Shown here one piece after another: positions 47,298 through 60,700 of a stretch of 64,000 nucleotides of DNA. Position 1 is the first letter of the stretch. Each line of letters opens with the position of its first letter. Source of the DNA: Ectocarpus siliculosus (Eukaryota > Sar > Phaeophyceae > Ectocarpales > Ectocarpaceae). The notes beneath the pieces are model-generated. The model worked only from the letters and a program-made list of their open reading frames with translations. It was not told the origin of the DNA and did not search any database. The DNA lies in assembly GCA_000310025.1 (NCBI GenBank), contig FN649746.1, positions 3,466,457-3,530,456 of the forward strand. Direction: 5' to 3'. The translations under genes were made by a program, and so were the position numbers.

Positions 47298-50200
47298 TCA
47301 CTCGCTGACGTCGGGCTTGGAGAGGGTACCGGTGTTGAGGGTGCCGGCTGCAAAGGTGTAGGTGGTGTCGGCGCCGTAGGTTTCGGTCTTGGACGGTAAG
47401 AGGGTGCCCAACGTCGCAAGGATCTGTCATGTCAACCACAAGCGGGGCCGGAGAAATACGTGTTATTGGCAATTGCAGACGATATTGGCGTTGGTGCTGA
47501 ACACATGTGCCATCAGCATAGGTACTGCATCGCGTGGCTTCTGCGTGCCAAGCATCAATAACTCCCAGACCCGGAGCTTCGTACCAGGAACAACAAACGG
47601 ACAGCGTACCTCCGCCGCGCTGGCTGTGGGTACTGTCAAGGGGATGGGGGCGCCGTTGTCGGAGGAAGTCTCGAGGGAGAAACCGGTAATGGCACCGGAG
47701 GGATCCTTGGTGGCCGTCAGAACGGCACCCGAGCTGTCGAGGTCCTCGTGCTGGTAGAAGTTGTGGCACAGATTGTCAAACTTGAGAGTCTGCTCCAGCA
47801 AGGTGAAGAAGAGGATCGGACAAGGGACGATCGGCACTGGGTGAGTGGGCGTCGCCGAACAAGAGAGAAGGCCGTGTGTTGAGTGCTGCGGCCTAGCACG
47901 GAGCTGGGACGAAGCACAGTTACGTGACGTCACAAATGCGTGCGGGGATGCTATTGCGCTTTTCTATCCCCGTACCACAAGGGCCAAACCCAAGTCGAAG
48001 ACAAGCACCCTCGCTCCGTGGAGGTAGTTTGGACTCGCAAGACCACGTCATGGAAACCGCGACGCTATCGGGTTCAATACCTGGATGGGGAAGGAACCCG
48101 TGTTGATGTACTTGGACATCTCGGCAAGGACACGGATGTACCAGTACTCGAGCAGCGAAGGGTCGTTGGTGGGCCTAGGGCTGACGTACATCGGGTCCGA
48201 CGTGTCGGTTGTCCAAGTCGTGCTGATGACATTCGCCTGGTGGAACATGTACTTGTCCCTTTCATGACAAGTACAGAGGCCGGGGAGGGGGGAAGAGGTC
48301 GATGGCGTTTAGAAGCAAGCCCATTACACAACGTCGAAGAACCGAGAGCCCTAGACCAAGTCTCCGAGTCTAAAAACTGCGAACGGAAGGTGGTCCGCTT
48401 TGGCATTGAGGGCTCACTCAATTTCACGCGAAATGGTCTACCCGCCCCGAACTTGTGCGTGCAGTTTCAAGAGTCCAAGGTTCGAAACACTGCGAACCAC
48501 AACCCTAACCGCTGACTCGCGAGACCGACCACGCACACCTCCGTCCGGTGAGAATGTAGCGGGTGGTAGTTCGCTCCTCCGTCTGGAACAGAGCTTCGAG
48601 CGGTCCGATCGACGGGTCGGAAGAAGCAACATCGTTGAAGCTCTGCGTGCCTGAAGGGCAAGCAGAGCAGGTTCCCTGCGTTGCACACCGGACGCGTTTA
48701 GGCGGGTTAGGATTGGTGCATACCTTGGGTTAGATACTCGGCAAAAATGTTCAAAGAGTGTCATATTAATACTGCATAGCATCGTCTCGTCTTGGTCGGC
48801 CAAAAACCACCCGCATTTCTTCTCACAGCGAAGCAAAGGGTAGGGCACGTACAAAGGGAAGGGCACGTACAAAGGGAAGGGCACGTACAAGGACGACCGA
48901 ACGGAAAGCATGGGCATGCGAGGTAGCGGGCCATCTCTCCTCCGTTCGTCACACCAATACGCCAGAATCGGGTTCCCGTTTGACATGCACACCTGAGGGT
49001 TAGCAGGGTTGAGGTCCGCGCAGCCGCACACGTCGCGACGAATCTTCTCGTTCTCGTCGATGAGGCACTGAGCAGGAGGTCGCGGACGAAGCACACAAGT
49101 GGGGTAAGTGTTTCTCTCAGTGTCACACCATAGACGTCATTCATCCCGCTCGTGTTGCAGTCGTTGCAAGCAATCTCAGTCCTTGTAGCCAGGCCCTGCC
49201 ACGGGCTTGACTCATCTAATGACGGCCTTTCTTTTCCAAGGGCACCATAATCTCTCTTTCTCTCTGTCTCTTTCGCTCACTCTCTTCTACCCTCTCCGTT
49301 AACACAACCTTTTGCCGCAATGTCCCAAGTTGTATGTACGCGCAAGGAGTGGAAAAACAAAAACGGAAGCACCGAGCTACATGTCCAAATGCACATTGTA
49401 CCTGGCCGGTGACGCAGTTGTAGTACACGTTCGTGGCAAAGCGAGGGACGATCTGCATTCCGGCATAACCTGTGAAATCGAGTGAGTACCACATTGAGAG
49501 GGGTTTGGAGCGGGAAACTACTACTTCATGGACAGCGACCGGATAATGTTTTGGGGGATTCTCACTTCTCCCTTCGGATCCTCGCCTTCAAAATGGTCCC
49601 CGGGTGCTTGCTTCCTTCAAGCCACCAATCAACTGTTCCAGATGCAAACACGCGGTATCAATTGTGCCATCCAATAGAGATGGGACTTGTTGTGCATCTG
49701 CAAGAAAACCACGAAACCATTGTCGAAATCCCCCAAAAAACAATGACGCCCAGCTATTCGCGACAAACAAAACGGTGAATTGATCTCCGCCTTCTAAAGT
49801 GAAGGGGGCTGGAGAACTCCACCATGACCACAGGCCAACCGCACCAGCGGCCCCAACAACTTTTCGTTCTCACCATTGGTGCCGACCGTGGTGGTCATGG
49901 AGTGGAACTGGTTGTTCTCGTTAATAAGTGACACCGCCGTTAGTGGGGCTCCGCTGTAGGTGTTGTCCCCGGGGTAGCACTTCATGAGGTTCTCATCGCC
50001 GGACTGGAGGCAGTTGGGGTTGAACAGCCCCGTGATGCCCGGGCTCGTCATGCTGCGCCAGTTGTAGTTGTCGTTGTCGAACATGCCGAACATTACACCC
50101 AGGCGCACGTTGCCTGAGCAAGGCGTTACCGGCCGCGGGTGGGCGAAACTTCAGATGTTGCTGACGCTTCCGACAAGGCTATGACCTCAAAGTCATTACT

Positions 50201-53200
50201 CCCACAAACATACGTACACATGCAACGGCATTCGACAGTTATGTACATCTCGATATGACGACGTCACTAGATACGAGAGAGGATTCTTCCCGCCAGCCAC
50301 CGACCGCAGACCACACCCACCTCCGTCTTCGATGTCGCAGTCGTTTTTGCCAAGGTTGTCGCGAGACAGGTGAGTCAAGGTGTGGCTCTGCCAGAAGAAG
50401 GCATCGAGGTCGGCTTGAACGCGGGCCAGCAGATCGTCAGAAGAGAACAGACCGGCGTCGTAGTCGTCTTGCATCCCCTGCTCTCCAGCGGCCGGGTTGA
50501 ACTGGATGCTCAGCCAGTTGGGATCGCTTATTTGGGGGATACCTGAGGGACGTTCAGAGGCGTCGGTGTGTAAGTGGCATCATGATTCAGTGATCCATGA
50601 GAGTTGACTCTTGCTGACGGAGTGCACGGAATCAAGATCGGTTGAGATTGATTGCTGATGCAAGGGAACGCACCTGTGCTCGGGTTCGGCGGATCACCCT
50701 TAGGGAGAAGGCCCATATCAGCGGCAGCACCCACCCAGCTCCTCCGGGTTGATCCCACCTGTGCAGTATCGCGACATAACACCAAGATGAAGAGGACGAA
50801 ACCTCTCAACAGATGAAGTAATTTACCTATCCAGCTGTCACCTCTGGACAATGTTTCGCTATTCTCACCACCTCGTGTGTGTGTGTGTGTGTCGCGCGCG
50901 TCTTACCTAGCGCTTGGACAACCAACCCGCATACACGACGCAGTTGAAACGTGCCTGGGCTATATCAACCGCCAGCGCACTTCTTCTCGCTATCGTTGTC
51001 ACCTTGTCGAGGACACCAAGGCCGTTGAAGGCGTGCTCTGTCTTGACCGACGCGCCGTACTCGGTGTTGAACGCCGCTTCCGAGTTCTGGAACTTTTGGA
51101 GGTCGGCTCCCGAAAGCCTCTCCTGCGTGGCGTTGAAAAAAGCACCACCACCAAGCCGAATACATTCGCGTATGACACGAGGACCAAGAGCCAGCAGGTA
51201 ATAGGTGGAAATCGGCACTCAAACTCCAGACGTGCAACAGGAGCCGGAGGATTCCTTTTGGCAGGCAGCGTTGCCGCCAAAGGAGGGAAGAGATGCAGGT
51301 CTTCAACAATGTAATATGTAGAAAAATGCTTCCTTCACCCCGACTGTCATGCGTTCTTCTTCGCCTCTCGTGTTCAAAACGCTTGGAGGGCGCCGGCGAC
51401 CCTTCCATCTCTGCATCCCCAAGGGCCAAGAGCAAAAAACAAATGCTGCACGCATCGATAACATCGAACTACAATACAATAGTCTCACCTCCGGGCCGAA
51501 GAAGGACGGAGGGTCATAAATCCAGACGCCTGGAGGCGTGACATGTCAACAAACGGCGGTGTGATACTGTTTGTGGCATATGTCTCCTTCAGCTAAATAC
51601 TCGAAGGGTACATCTGCGCCCCAGTAGGTAGCCCCGCCTCCGTACCGACGAATCTCTTGTTCACGAGGCTCACCTTAGTGTCTCCCGGCAAGAAATCGAA
51701 AGATGAAGCAAGTGTTCCAATGTCAGCTTCACGGAAGAACGAGCTTGAGAAATTTCGTTCAGGCGCTTTTTCAAGGGTAATCCAGGCTATGTGTTCTGCC
51801 GATTTTACTCTAGTTCGACGTGGTATCTAGTCTCTACCACTGTTGTCGACGACTCGTGCCCCCAGGCGAAAAGAAGCGATTGCCAGATTGCCAATATCCC
51901 CCCCAAGTCTGGCGTTGTTGGCCGCGTCTTGGCTACGTTCGTCCGCGGATAAAAAACAATAAAAATAGTAAAAAATTCAGGTTGTTCTACACTTTTTCTG
52001 CTTGGGGCCGCCGAACCACACCCACCTGTTGAGAGGAACAGATCGTCCACGACACCCCCCAGGTAGAAGCGACGCTCTCCCTGGGAAGAGGAAAAATACG
52101 CCAGCAGATACGAGGTTTCGGGTAAGCTTATGCGCCGGCCGTGTGCGAACGAACGACGTTGAGGTGGAAGGTTGACACTCAAGTTGTGAAGGTTGTCGGT
52201 CGACTACATGTATACCAGAGGTCACGAAGTACAAGTATTCCGTCGCAGGCACTACAGTACGGACGTTGTAGAAAAAGCGGTAACCCCACGAGTCGCTTGA
52301 TAGTCAACGCCAACACTCGTGTGCCCATGCGCAGTTTTTGGGTGCAGTTGTCGCAAGGCATGTCTCTTGCCTGGAAAATGCCCCTGGTACCCCACTCGGA
52401 AATGAAGTGGCCCCACGCCCAAGATCCTGTGTCGAACCACGCCAGACTGATGAAAACGTGCATCTCCTCCAGACCGTCGGCTCCGATGTACTCGACGATA
52501 GCAGCGCTTTGAGGGTTGGTAACGCCTGCAAGCACCCCCCCGATGGCGTCACCATTGTCGTCTGCGTACCTGATGGTGGTGGAAAGGCAGATAGACGATA
52601 GTGCACGAGTGGGGCCAGTCCGTTGGTGTTCAAGAGGCATGGGCCTTCATGCCGAACGCTGAAACCAACGCGGAACCACATCAGTAGAGACATACACAAA
52701 TGATTTGGATAGCATGCTGTAGACGTATGTAAGCATATCGGTATCTGCCTAACGCCCTAGTCGAGGTAGAGGGCTGCTCCCAACCACGAAAAGTGGTGTC
52801 GGCACTGACCTGCGTATCCCAGCCCCACGAGTCAGGGAACAACACCGGGCTTCAACGCAGCAAGGTGTATGATCACTCACTGTGCCAAGATGCTGACGCC
52901 GGCCGGGAGAGTATCTACCGTCGTAACGACCGGTCTGTTGAACAGGTTGTTTTGAGTGGGATCCGTCAGCATGTCCGCGGGGGCGATGCTGTCCGTCGAC
53001 CCGCCTGCGCGTGGTGAATATAGCAAGAAGCCGTTGGGGTTAGCTGAATTGGAGGGGAAAACATGTGGAAATGTACCTTTGGTGGGCACCCCGCGAGCAT
53101 GCATTGTGAGGGTTCCGCCAGCTCTAGGTAAAGGTGCTTTTCCTCAAGCATGAGAACAGGTTGCTAGACGCTAGACCCTCGTGCACACCTGTCCGCTTGA

Positions 53201-54769
53201 CCCTCGGCGCCCCCACGAAAGGTTGGTCGAAGTTAGACTGCATGCCCAGCCTGGCTTGGACTTCCGTGTCGAGAATGGTGTCGGCGATGTCGAAGTATAC
53301 GATCCGGACCTGGCGGGAAGGAGTCACGGGGCGAGCAAAAATAACAGTTGAGACGCAAGGGTTGCCTAACGGACAGAGACAGGTGCGAAGACTGTAGCGG
53401 TTGCCTGGAGCCGCCGGGCCAACACGCGGAGCCGACCCAAATACTCACTCAAGCGCGGGAATTTTTGTCTACAGTACGCCACGATCGCAAAGCTTCATAC
53501 GTATGCCGCGGCCCATGTTCACTACAACACCCGACAACACGGTACGAACACCGTGCGCTGTACTTGTGTTCCTTTGCTCCGCTTCGCGGATAATAGTCAC
53601 CACGCGCCCCGACACCGTCGTCAGCTTACGTTGAACTTGCGAGAGTAGTCTTGGAGCTGCAGCTTTTGGGCGGCAGAGGGAACGATGCCGACGTAGACGA
53701 CGCTACACTTGCCGTGGTCTGCATTCGAAGCTTTCACAAGGTCCAGCACGGCAGCAGGGGGCGCTTGGACGTTCTAACGCCGGTGACATCCATTGGCAAG
53801 AGAAAATGCGTACAGACACGGGACGACGTCGGCTGCAGGGCACGCGGAAGGGAACATGGGCTTTCGACAGCGCCAGATGTAAGGCGAGGGAGAACCCAGA
53901 GGGACAATGCGAAATGATTGGTCAGAGCATTGTACCCCGCTCTCTCCGAACGAGATACCGGTATATGCTTCTTGCAGTTACGCCGTTCCCGAGCGAACAA
54001 ACAACAACAAAATGACGGGGGAGGACTTACTACTCCCCTGGGCGCGGTTATCGCTTAATCAGTGGAATTGACTCGCTCCAACTTGGGACGACTAACTATC
54101 TGTACGTTTCGCCGAGCGATAGTTGCGCTAATACTAATTAAATCTACGCTTTGCCTGCTTCCACCCCGAACTATATACTTGGTTAACGAATGCCTTACTT
54201 ACCTGAGTGGCTGTCCAAAAGCCCTTGAAGAACTCGTTGAACAGGTACGCCGAAGCCACGGGACCCGCGTCTTTTTCCTGCGGACACACAGAAAAGAGCG
54301 AGAACCGGTAGTTGTTTTTCCGACGGAATGATTGAGTCCCAACAGTCAACGGGATCAACCTTTCGTCTGCGACCAGGAACATTTTCCCTACATGTAACGA
54401 GACCTTCGCGAGACAGCGAGAGAGAAAAAAGTGCGACACATCCCGGTCGGCCAACCGATACCCTAACCCCCGCTTCTCTGAGGACAAGGGCCGACACACG
54501 CCAACCAATGTGTCCCGTCCGCTCACCACAGCCTCGGAGGCTAAGATGCAGGGCACCATGTCCACTTGGACGGGACCAGGGGTCGCCGCCGCCGTGGGAG
54601 CGACGGTAGGAGCAACGGAAGGAGCAACTGTAGGAGGCGCGGTCGGTCCAGTCACGGGCGGAGTCGTCACAGGCGGAGCAGTCGGACCAGCTACGGGTTG
54701 AGGTGTCACTGGGGTAGGAGATGGTCCCTGTACTCCGTCCGAGACGACGATCTGGTCAACGTAGATGGC
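47298..54769 (-). other. Catalytic (deacetylase) half of the modular protein
   Basis: Exons in order of translation: 54527-54769, 54203-54277, 53630-53773, 53189-53309, 52881-53043, 52371-52569, 52026-52080, 51489-51529, 51003-51122, 50674-50758, 50321-50542, 49874-50113, 49402-49469, about 48950-49067, 48539-48650, 48081-48258, 47610-47836, 47298-47423. Key blocks: DGLEEMHVFISLAWFDTGSW (52371-52569), GERRFYLGGVVDDLFLST (52026-52080), SHTLTH (50321-50542), MFHQAN (48081-48258). The first exon also holds the last linker. The Cys-rich exon near 49,000 (DVCGCADLNP) has an unresolved 3' edge. Confidence 0.7.
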
Positions 54770-57700
54770 CTGGCAGTGGCGCAGAGGGAGCACAAGCAAC
54801 GCCCAACGCCAACGTGCACGAGACAGGAATGCTATGGTCAACAGTGGATCCCCCAAAGCGAATTTTCTAGCGTCCCTCTTTTTACCAAGACATGGTTGAA
54901 AACAATGGAGGTGGTCTCTATTCTTATGCACTAAAGTAGTGGGGACAAAAGACTAGCCGTACCTGGGCACCAGCATTCTCGGTCCTCAGCTGGACCTGCA
55001 ATGCACAAGTATCGCGCCACAGACATCAGGGGGAAAGGGATTAACGAGTTTTCTGTGAGACTCTTGTTGTCGCAGGTTCTGGGCACGACAACGCCCCACA
55101 ATTTACCTCACAAGTGTCCGTACCTTCGGGTGCACGTGACCTTAATCGGAAAATTTCAACTTTGCAACATTCCTCGTTGCTGTGATTCCCAGGGAATCGA
55201 TACTAAGGTGGTTCGCGACGTTTGGCTCACCAGGTATTCGATGGCGGTCGGTTCCACAAAGTTCGCAGGGGTGACGGGATCGAGGGTCAGGGTGATGGTT
55301 GACCAAGACCCAGATGTCACTGCCACACAAAGCAAGAAGGCAGCCCACGAAGGAAGACAACAGCATGCGGATGGGGCACGTACATCCTGTCAGATTTTGA
55401 AGAATCTCGCGTCGTCTGCAGCTCGCGTCCGTTTCGCGCAACTGGTTCATTCGTACAAGGTACACTACCATAATCCCATGAAATCGCCAAGCTTACAAGA
55501 TAACACGAACGAATCTTGCGGAATAAATATATTGCGTGCTGCTGCCGACGGCGGTCGAAGACATCATGGGAAGTAAGTGCGAGGGTTGGCGTACCACCGG
55601 TAAGGTCGCCGACGAGCTCATAGCCGTCGCTGTCGTCAGGCAAGAACGAGTACATGTCGACCTTCCAGTCGCTGGCGACGGCGACGGCGCCGGCGCCAAG
55701 CTGGGCCGTGATGGTGATCGTGAATGGACCCGCGACGGCCGCAGGCGCGACGAAGTACATCTCGTACTGATCGCATTCAGAGGGAATCAGAACATACCAA
55801 CCGATCGGCACCAGTCAGGACAAGCACAGGGCGGGATATTGATTGGGATACATGCATGCCCGAAATCGGCAAACCCGTTGGGCCCCAAGAATCGGCAAGA
55901 CGAGCAAACTAGAAGTAGTGCGGCCGGAGTCGAGAGGAACAAGCGCCTGGGTCCGTCTCCGATGGACAAAAAGGGCTATGAGTGGCTCATATCCCCTCTA
56001 GATTGCGACATAACGGTTGTCCTCGTAGGTGTTGGGTGAACAATTTTTCCGCCTGTAGAATGCTGCCGGCTCAAACATCCTGCAGTAGATCAGCGAAACC
56101 GGAAGGAAAATGTGTACTTCCCGCCTCCGTGCTATCCGTAAGATGACACAATGGCGTCGTCAAGCGTCTTACCGCCGCAGCCTCGCCGGACGTAGCCGCG
56201 AATTGGATGGAAGCGTCCGTGTCAGTAGTGGCGGCCAGGTCGGCAACCTACACGAGCGATGAGTGCATAGAAGAGGTTCGGACACGTTCTTCAATGAAAG
56301 TCGTGGCGACGGAGGCTCTACAGGACCTTCATCTGGTAGGCCACGCACCTCACGGAGAGGCAATGCGATCTACGGGTGGTACGTATTTTAGAGTCACAGT
56401 CGTCATGGGTCGATGATGCTCTCACCGCGAGTGGTCCGCCCGAGACCTGACCGTCCAGGATGTCGGCACCAGAAACTTTCGCCACGAATGCGGCGGTGGA
56501 GCCCTCGGTGGGGGTGACGGGTGCGGCTACGGGTACGGCTACGGGTGCGGCTACGGGGGCAGCTACAGGAGCGGCGACGGGAGCGGCGACGGGGGCAGCT
56601 ACGGGCTGGGCAACTGGGGTTGGAGATGGCCCTTGTGCTCCGTCCGAAATAACCACCTGGTCCACGTAGATGGTCTGGCAATGATGTAGAAAAAAACACG
56701 CAACGCCACCGTCAACGAGTGCAAGAGAAGGAATGATAAGTTCAAGATACAGTAGGTCCTCCGAAGGACGTTGTTCCATCGTCACCCTTTTCTACCAAGC
56801 GAAGGTTGAAGCACTACAGGTGGCTCTATCCCTCTACCAAGGGAAGGTTGAGGCACCACAGGTGCCTCTATTCTTCTACGCTTCAGTAGTCGGGGCGATA
56901 GACTTGACGTACCTGGGCACCAGCATTCTCGGTCCTCAGCTGGACCTGCAATGCACAAGTATCGCGTATCAGAGATCACGGGGGAGAGGGTTATAGGGGT
57001 AGGAAAGGTCGGAGCGCCGTGTCTGTATCGCGAGCGTTTGCGTCTTCCATAAGACGCTTGTTGTCGCAGGTTCTGGGCACCACAACGCCCAACCATTTAC
57101 CTCACACGTGCCCGTACCTTTGGGTGCGGGTACACGTGACCTCAAATCGAATCTTTTAACTTTGCAATATTTCTCGCTGCTGTGATTCCCAGGCGCTCGA
57201 TACTAAGGTCGTTCGTGATGTTAGGCTTACCAGGTATTCGATGGCGGTCGGTTCCACAAAGTTCGCAGGGGTGGCGGGATCGAGGGTCAGGGTGATGGTT
57301 GACCAAGATCCAGATGTCACTGCCACACACACCAAGAAGGCCGCCCACGAAGGAAGACAACAGCGTGCGGGCGGGGCACGTATGTCCTATCAGATTTGAC
57401 AAAGGTGGCATTGTTCGCGACATGTGTCCGCTGGGTGCAGCTGAATATTTTGTACATGACACACCGGTCGGAGACAGACCATAATCCCATGAAATCGCCA
57501 AGCTTACAATATAACACCAACGAATCTTGCGGAATAAATATATTGCGTGCCGCTACCGACGGTCGACGACATCATGAGAAGTACGAGGGTTGACGTACCA
57601 CCGGTAAGGTCGCCGACGAGCTCATAGCCGTCGCTGTCGTCAGGCAAGAACGAGTACATATCGACCTTCCAGTCGCTGGCGACGGCGACGGCGCCAAGCT

Positions 57701-60700
57701 GGGCCGTGATGGTGATCGTGAATGGACCCGCGACGGCCGCAGGCGCGACGAAATACATCTCGTACTGATCGCATTCAGAGGGAATCAGAACATACCAACC
57801 GATCGGCACCAGTCAGGACAAGCACAGGGCGGGATATTGATTGGGATACATGCATGCCCGAAATCGGCAAACCCGTTCGGCCCCAAGAATCGGCAAGACG
57901 AGCAAACTAGAAGTAGTGCGGCCGGAGTCGAGAAGAACAAGCGCCTGGGTCCGTCTCCGATGGACAAAAAGGGCTATGAGTGGCTCATATCCCCTCTAGA
58001 TTGCGACTTAACGGTTGTCCCCGTAGGTGTTGGGCGGACAATTTTTCCGCCTGTAGAATGCTGCCGGCTCAAACATCCTGCAGTAGATCAGCGAAACCGG
58101 AAGGTGATATCCGTAAGATGACACAATGGCGTCGTCAAGCGTCTTACCGCCGCAGCCTCGCCGGACGTAGCCGCGAATTGGATGGAAGCGTCCGTGTCAG
58201 TAGTGGCGGCCAGGTCGGCAACCTTCGAGAGCGATATAACGCATAGACGAGGTTCGGACACGTTCTTCGGCGTAAGTCGTGGCGACGGAGGCTCTACAGG
58301 ACCTTCATCTTGTAGGCCACACACCTCACGGAGAGGCAATGCGATCTACGGGTGGTACGTATTTTAGAGTCACAGACGTCATGGGTCGATGATGCTCTCA
58401 CCGCGAGTGGTCCGCCCGAGACCTGACCGTCCAGGATGTCGGCACCAGAAACTTTCGCCACGAATGCGGCGGTGGAGCCCTCGGCGGGGGTGACGGGCGC
58501 GGCTACGGGTGCGGCTACGGGGGCAGCTACAGGTGCGGCGACGGGAGCGGCGACGGGGGCAGCTACCGGCGCGACTGCAGGCGTCGGTGTTGGCGAGCTT
58601 CCGACGGCGTTCACCGCAGCGTAGTCGAGGTATCCGACCTGAAAGTATTGTATTGTCCAAGGGTTCAATCAGCAGACAATTGGCAAAAGCGAGTAGGTGA
58701 CATACTGTACCTAGTAGCGCTTTGGCGATTCGCCGGCATTTAGATGTATCGAACACCTTCTCTATGACAATGACATTCGAGTCTGCCTACCAGACCACCT
58801 GGCGTGCTCTTGCTTGTACACTGCTCAGTGGCCCTTTCCCTGTTGCAACGGTGTTTTCGTAGCACTGCTTCTCTGTGATACGGGCACGAATCTAACACAA
58901 TTGACAATGCGATCCAAGTCTGAGGCTTCTTACGTGTGCTTTGATGCCCGCAGCCCGCTTTCAGGGTAATACACTAATGAACAACAACGTATTGTAGGGC
59001 GACACACTCCATCAATGTTGGTTACCTCAGTGTTAGCGGCGCTTAGTTGGAGCTGAAGTCAAGGCAGCGGGAACCACGGCAGGGTCAACGTGGCCGATGG
59101 TTCGGGAGCCAGGTAGCATACGTGGTAAACATAACAAAGTAGCAAGGAAAGACGACGGACGATGCACACGGCGCCGACGACGGCCAAAGGGCATAGCGGT
59201 GAGGGGAGCAGTGGTCAATGATGCGAATGGTAGGTAGGCATTGAACAATCACAGAGATTATTGAGCTCAAGGGATGGCCAACCGGAAGTAAGGCTTGTCG
59301 GCACCTTTCGCTGAATTCTCGTACATTCCAACCCGATTGTTCTACGGCAGCGCTACCTATTCTGACGCGATCTACGCCGGGAACGAATAGCTGCAGGACG
59401 TCCGTTTTCCTGTGATACACAAACTCATCTAGAACTTTTCCCACTTTCATGTTGCGTACATACCAATACTACCGATTCAGCAGCGATGAAGTTGGCAGGT
59501 GTCGTTGTGGGGAAGTCGATGTCGACGTCCCCCCACCCAGTAGTAGTCACTGTCACGTTGAGAGGACGGAGTAGCGAGCAAAGCAAGCGTGGCATTCAAG
59601 TGTGGCGCGAGAAGATTCGGGTGCCAAATGCTCCCCTGACAAAAGTTGGGCCTCACAAGCCATTGTTGGAAGGCTTGGGGGACATTCTTGGGCATTCTCA
59701 CACCGACTTGACCAATTCAGTGCACCTTTATAGTCTGAAGAGAACACCGGCCACAAACTTGTTATGTAGACGTTAGCGAGCAGAACTTACTCCCGGTGAG
59801 GGTGCCCGCGTTGACCCAGGTGGAGGCATCGGTGCTGAAATCGAAGATGTCCACGGTCCACGCCGCACCATCCAGTTGCCCGACGAAGCTCAGGGTGAAA
59901 CCCTGTCAGAACAAGAACGGGGACCGGATGAACGGACCACCCAGGCGAAAAGCGCTTTGGGTTGAGTGTGGCGCATCGATACCTCGTCGACAAATCGAAA
60001 GCGTAAAGTTTGCAATGACTTCTACTTGCACATGGCGAGAAAGAACGCATCACAAGAGGTGCGGGGAACAACAAATCCCCGTACTCCAACGCTTGTGAAC
60101 GGCAGGGCACTAACATCGTGCTTTGCCCTCCTCCCTGCATCCAACCACTTCTCACTTCCCCTCGGCCACGCGTTGATGCACAACCTGAACTCAAGTGTCG
60201 TCTCGGACAGCAGGGTCGTTCTCTTGTTTGCGTTTCCACCGCCTTGGCAGGGAAAGGACATTTTTGCAACTACTACCTCTGCTCTTACGACCCTGCTTTT
60301 CGCGCGAGGATTTCACGTCCGTCGGGGGAGCACTTCCGAAAGAAGAAAGCATTACGATGCTTGCGAAACTTCGGACAGTTTTCAACGAGCGTCGGACTGC
60401 TAATTCGACGCCCTCCTGCACGCACTGCCGCCGCCATTACTCAGCGGAAAAATTCACCTAATATTTCATCGCGTGCAAAGTGCGAAGGCCAGGGAAACTA
60501 CACCAGTGCCAGAGTTGTTCTTGCTCACATGTGCGCCACTCCTTGGCTAAATAGTGTCGTGGTCCATAGGGTACTTTCTCCATGTATTACAATTGTGAGC
60601 GGGCACGTCATAGGTGCCCATAGGCACGCGCGTGTGATGCGACAAAGTGTCGATCAACGCACGTGAAGTTCTCACCGTGGCCCCCGCGATGCTTGGTGGT

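Noticed and set aside
54134-54931. 265-codon minus-strand frame
   Set aside because: It contains two real exons (54203-54277 and 54527-54769) but reads through the intron between them. The spliced model fits the phase and family better.
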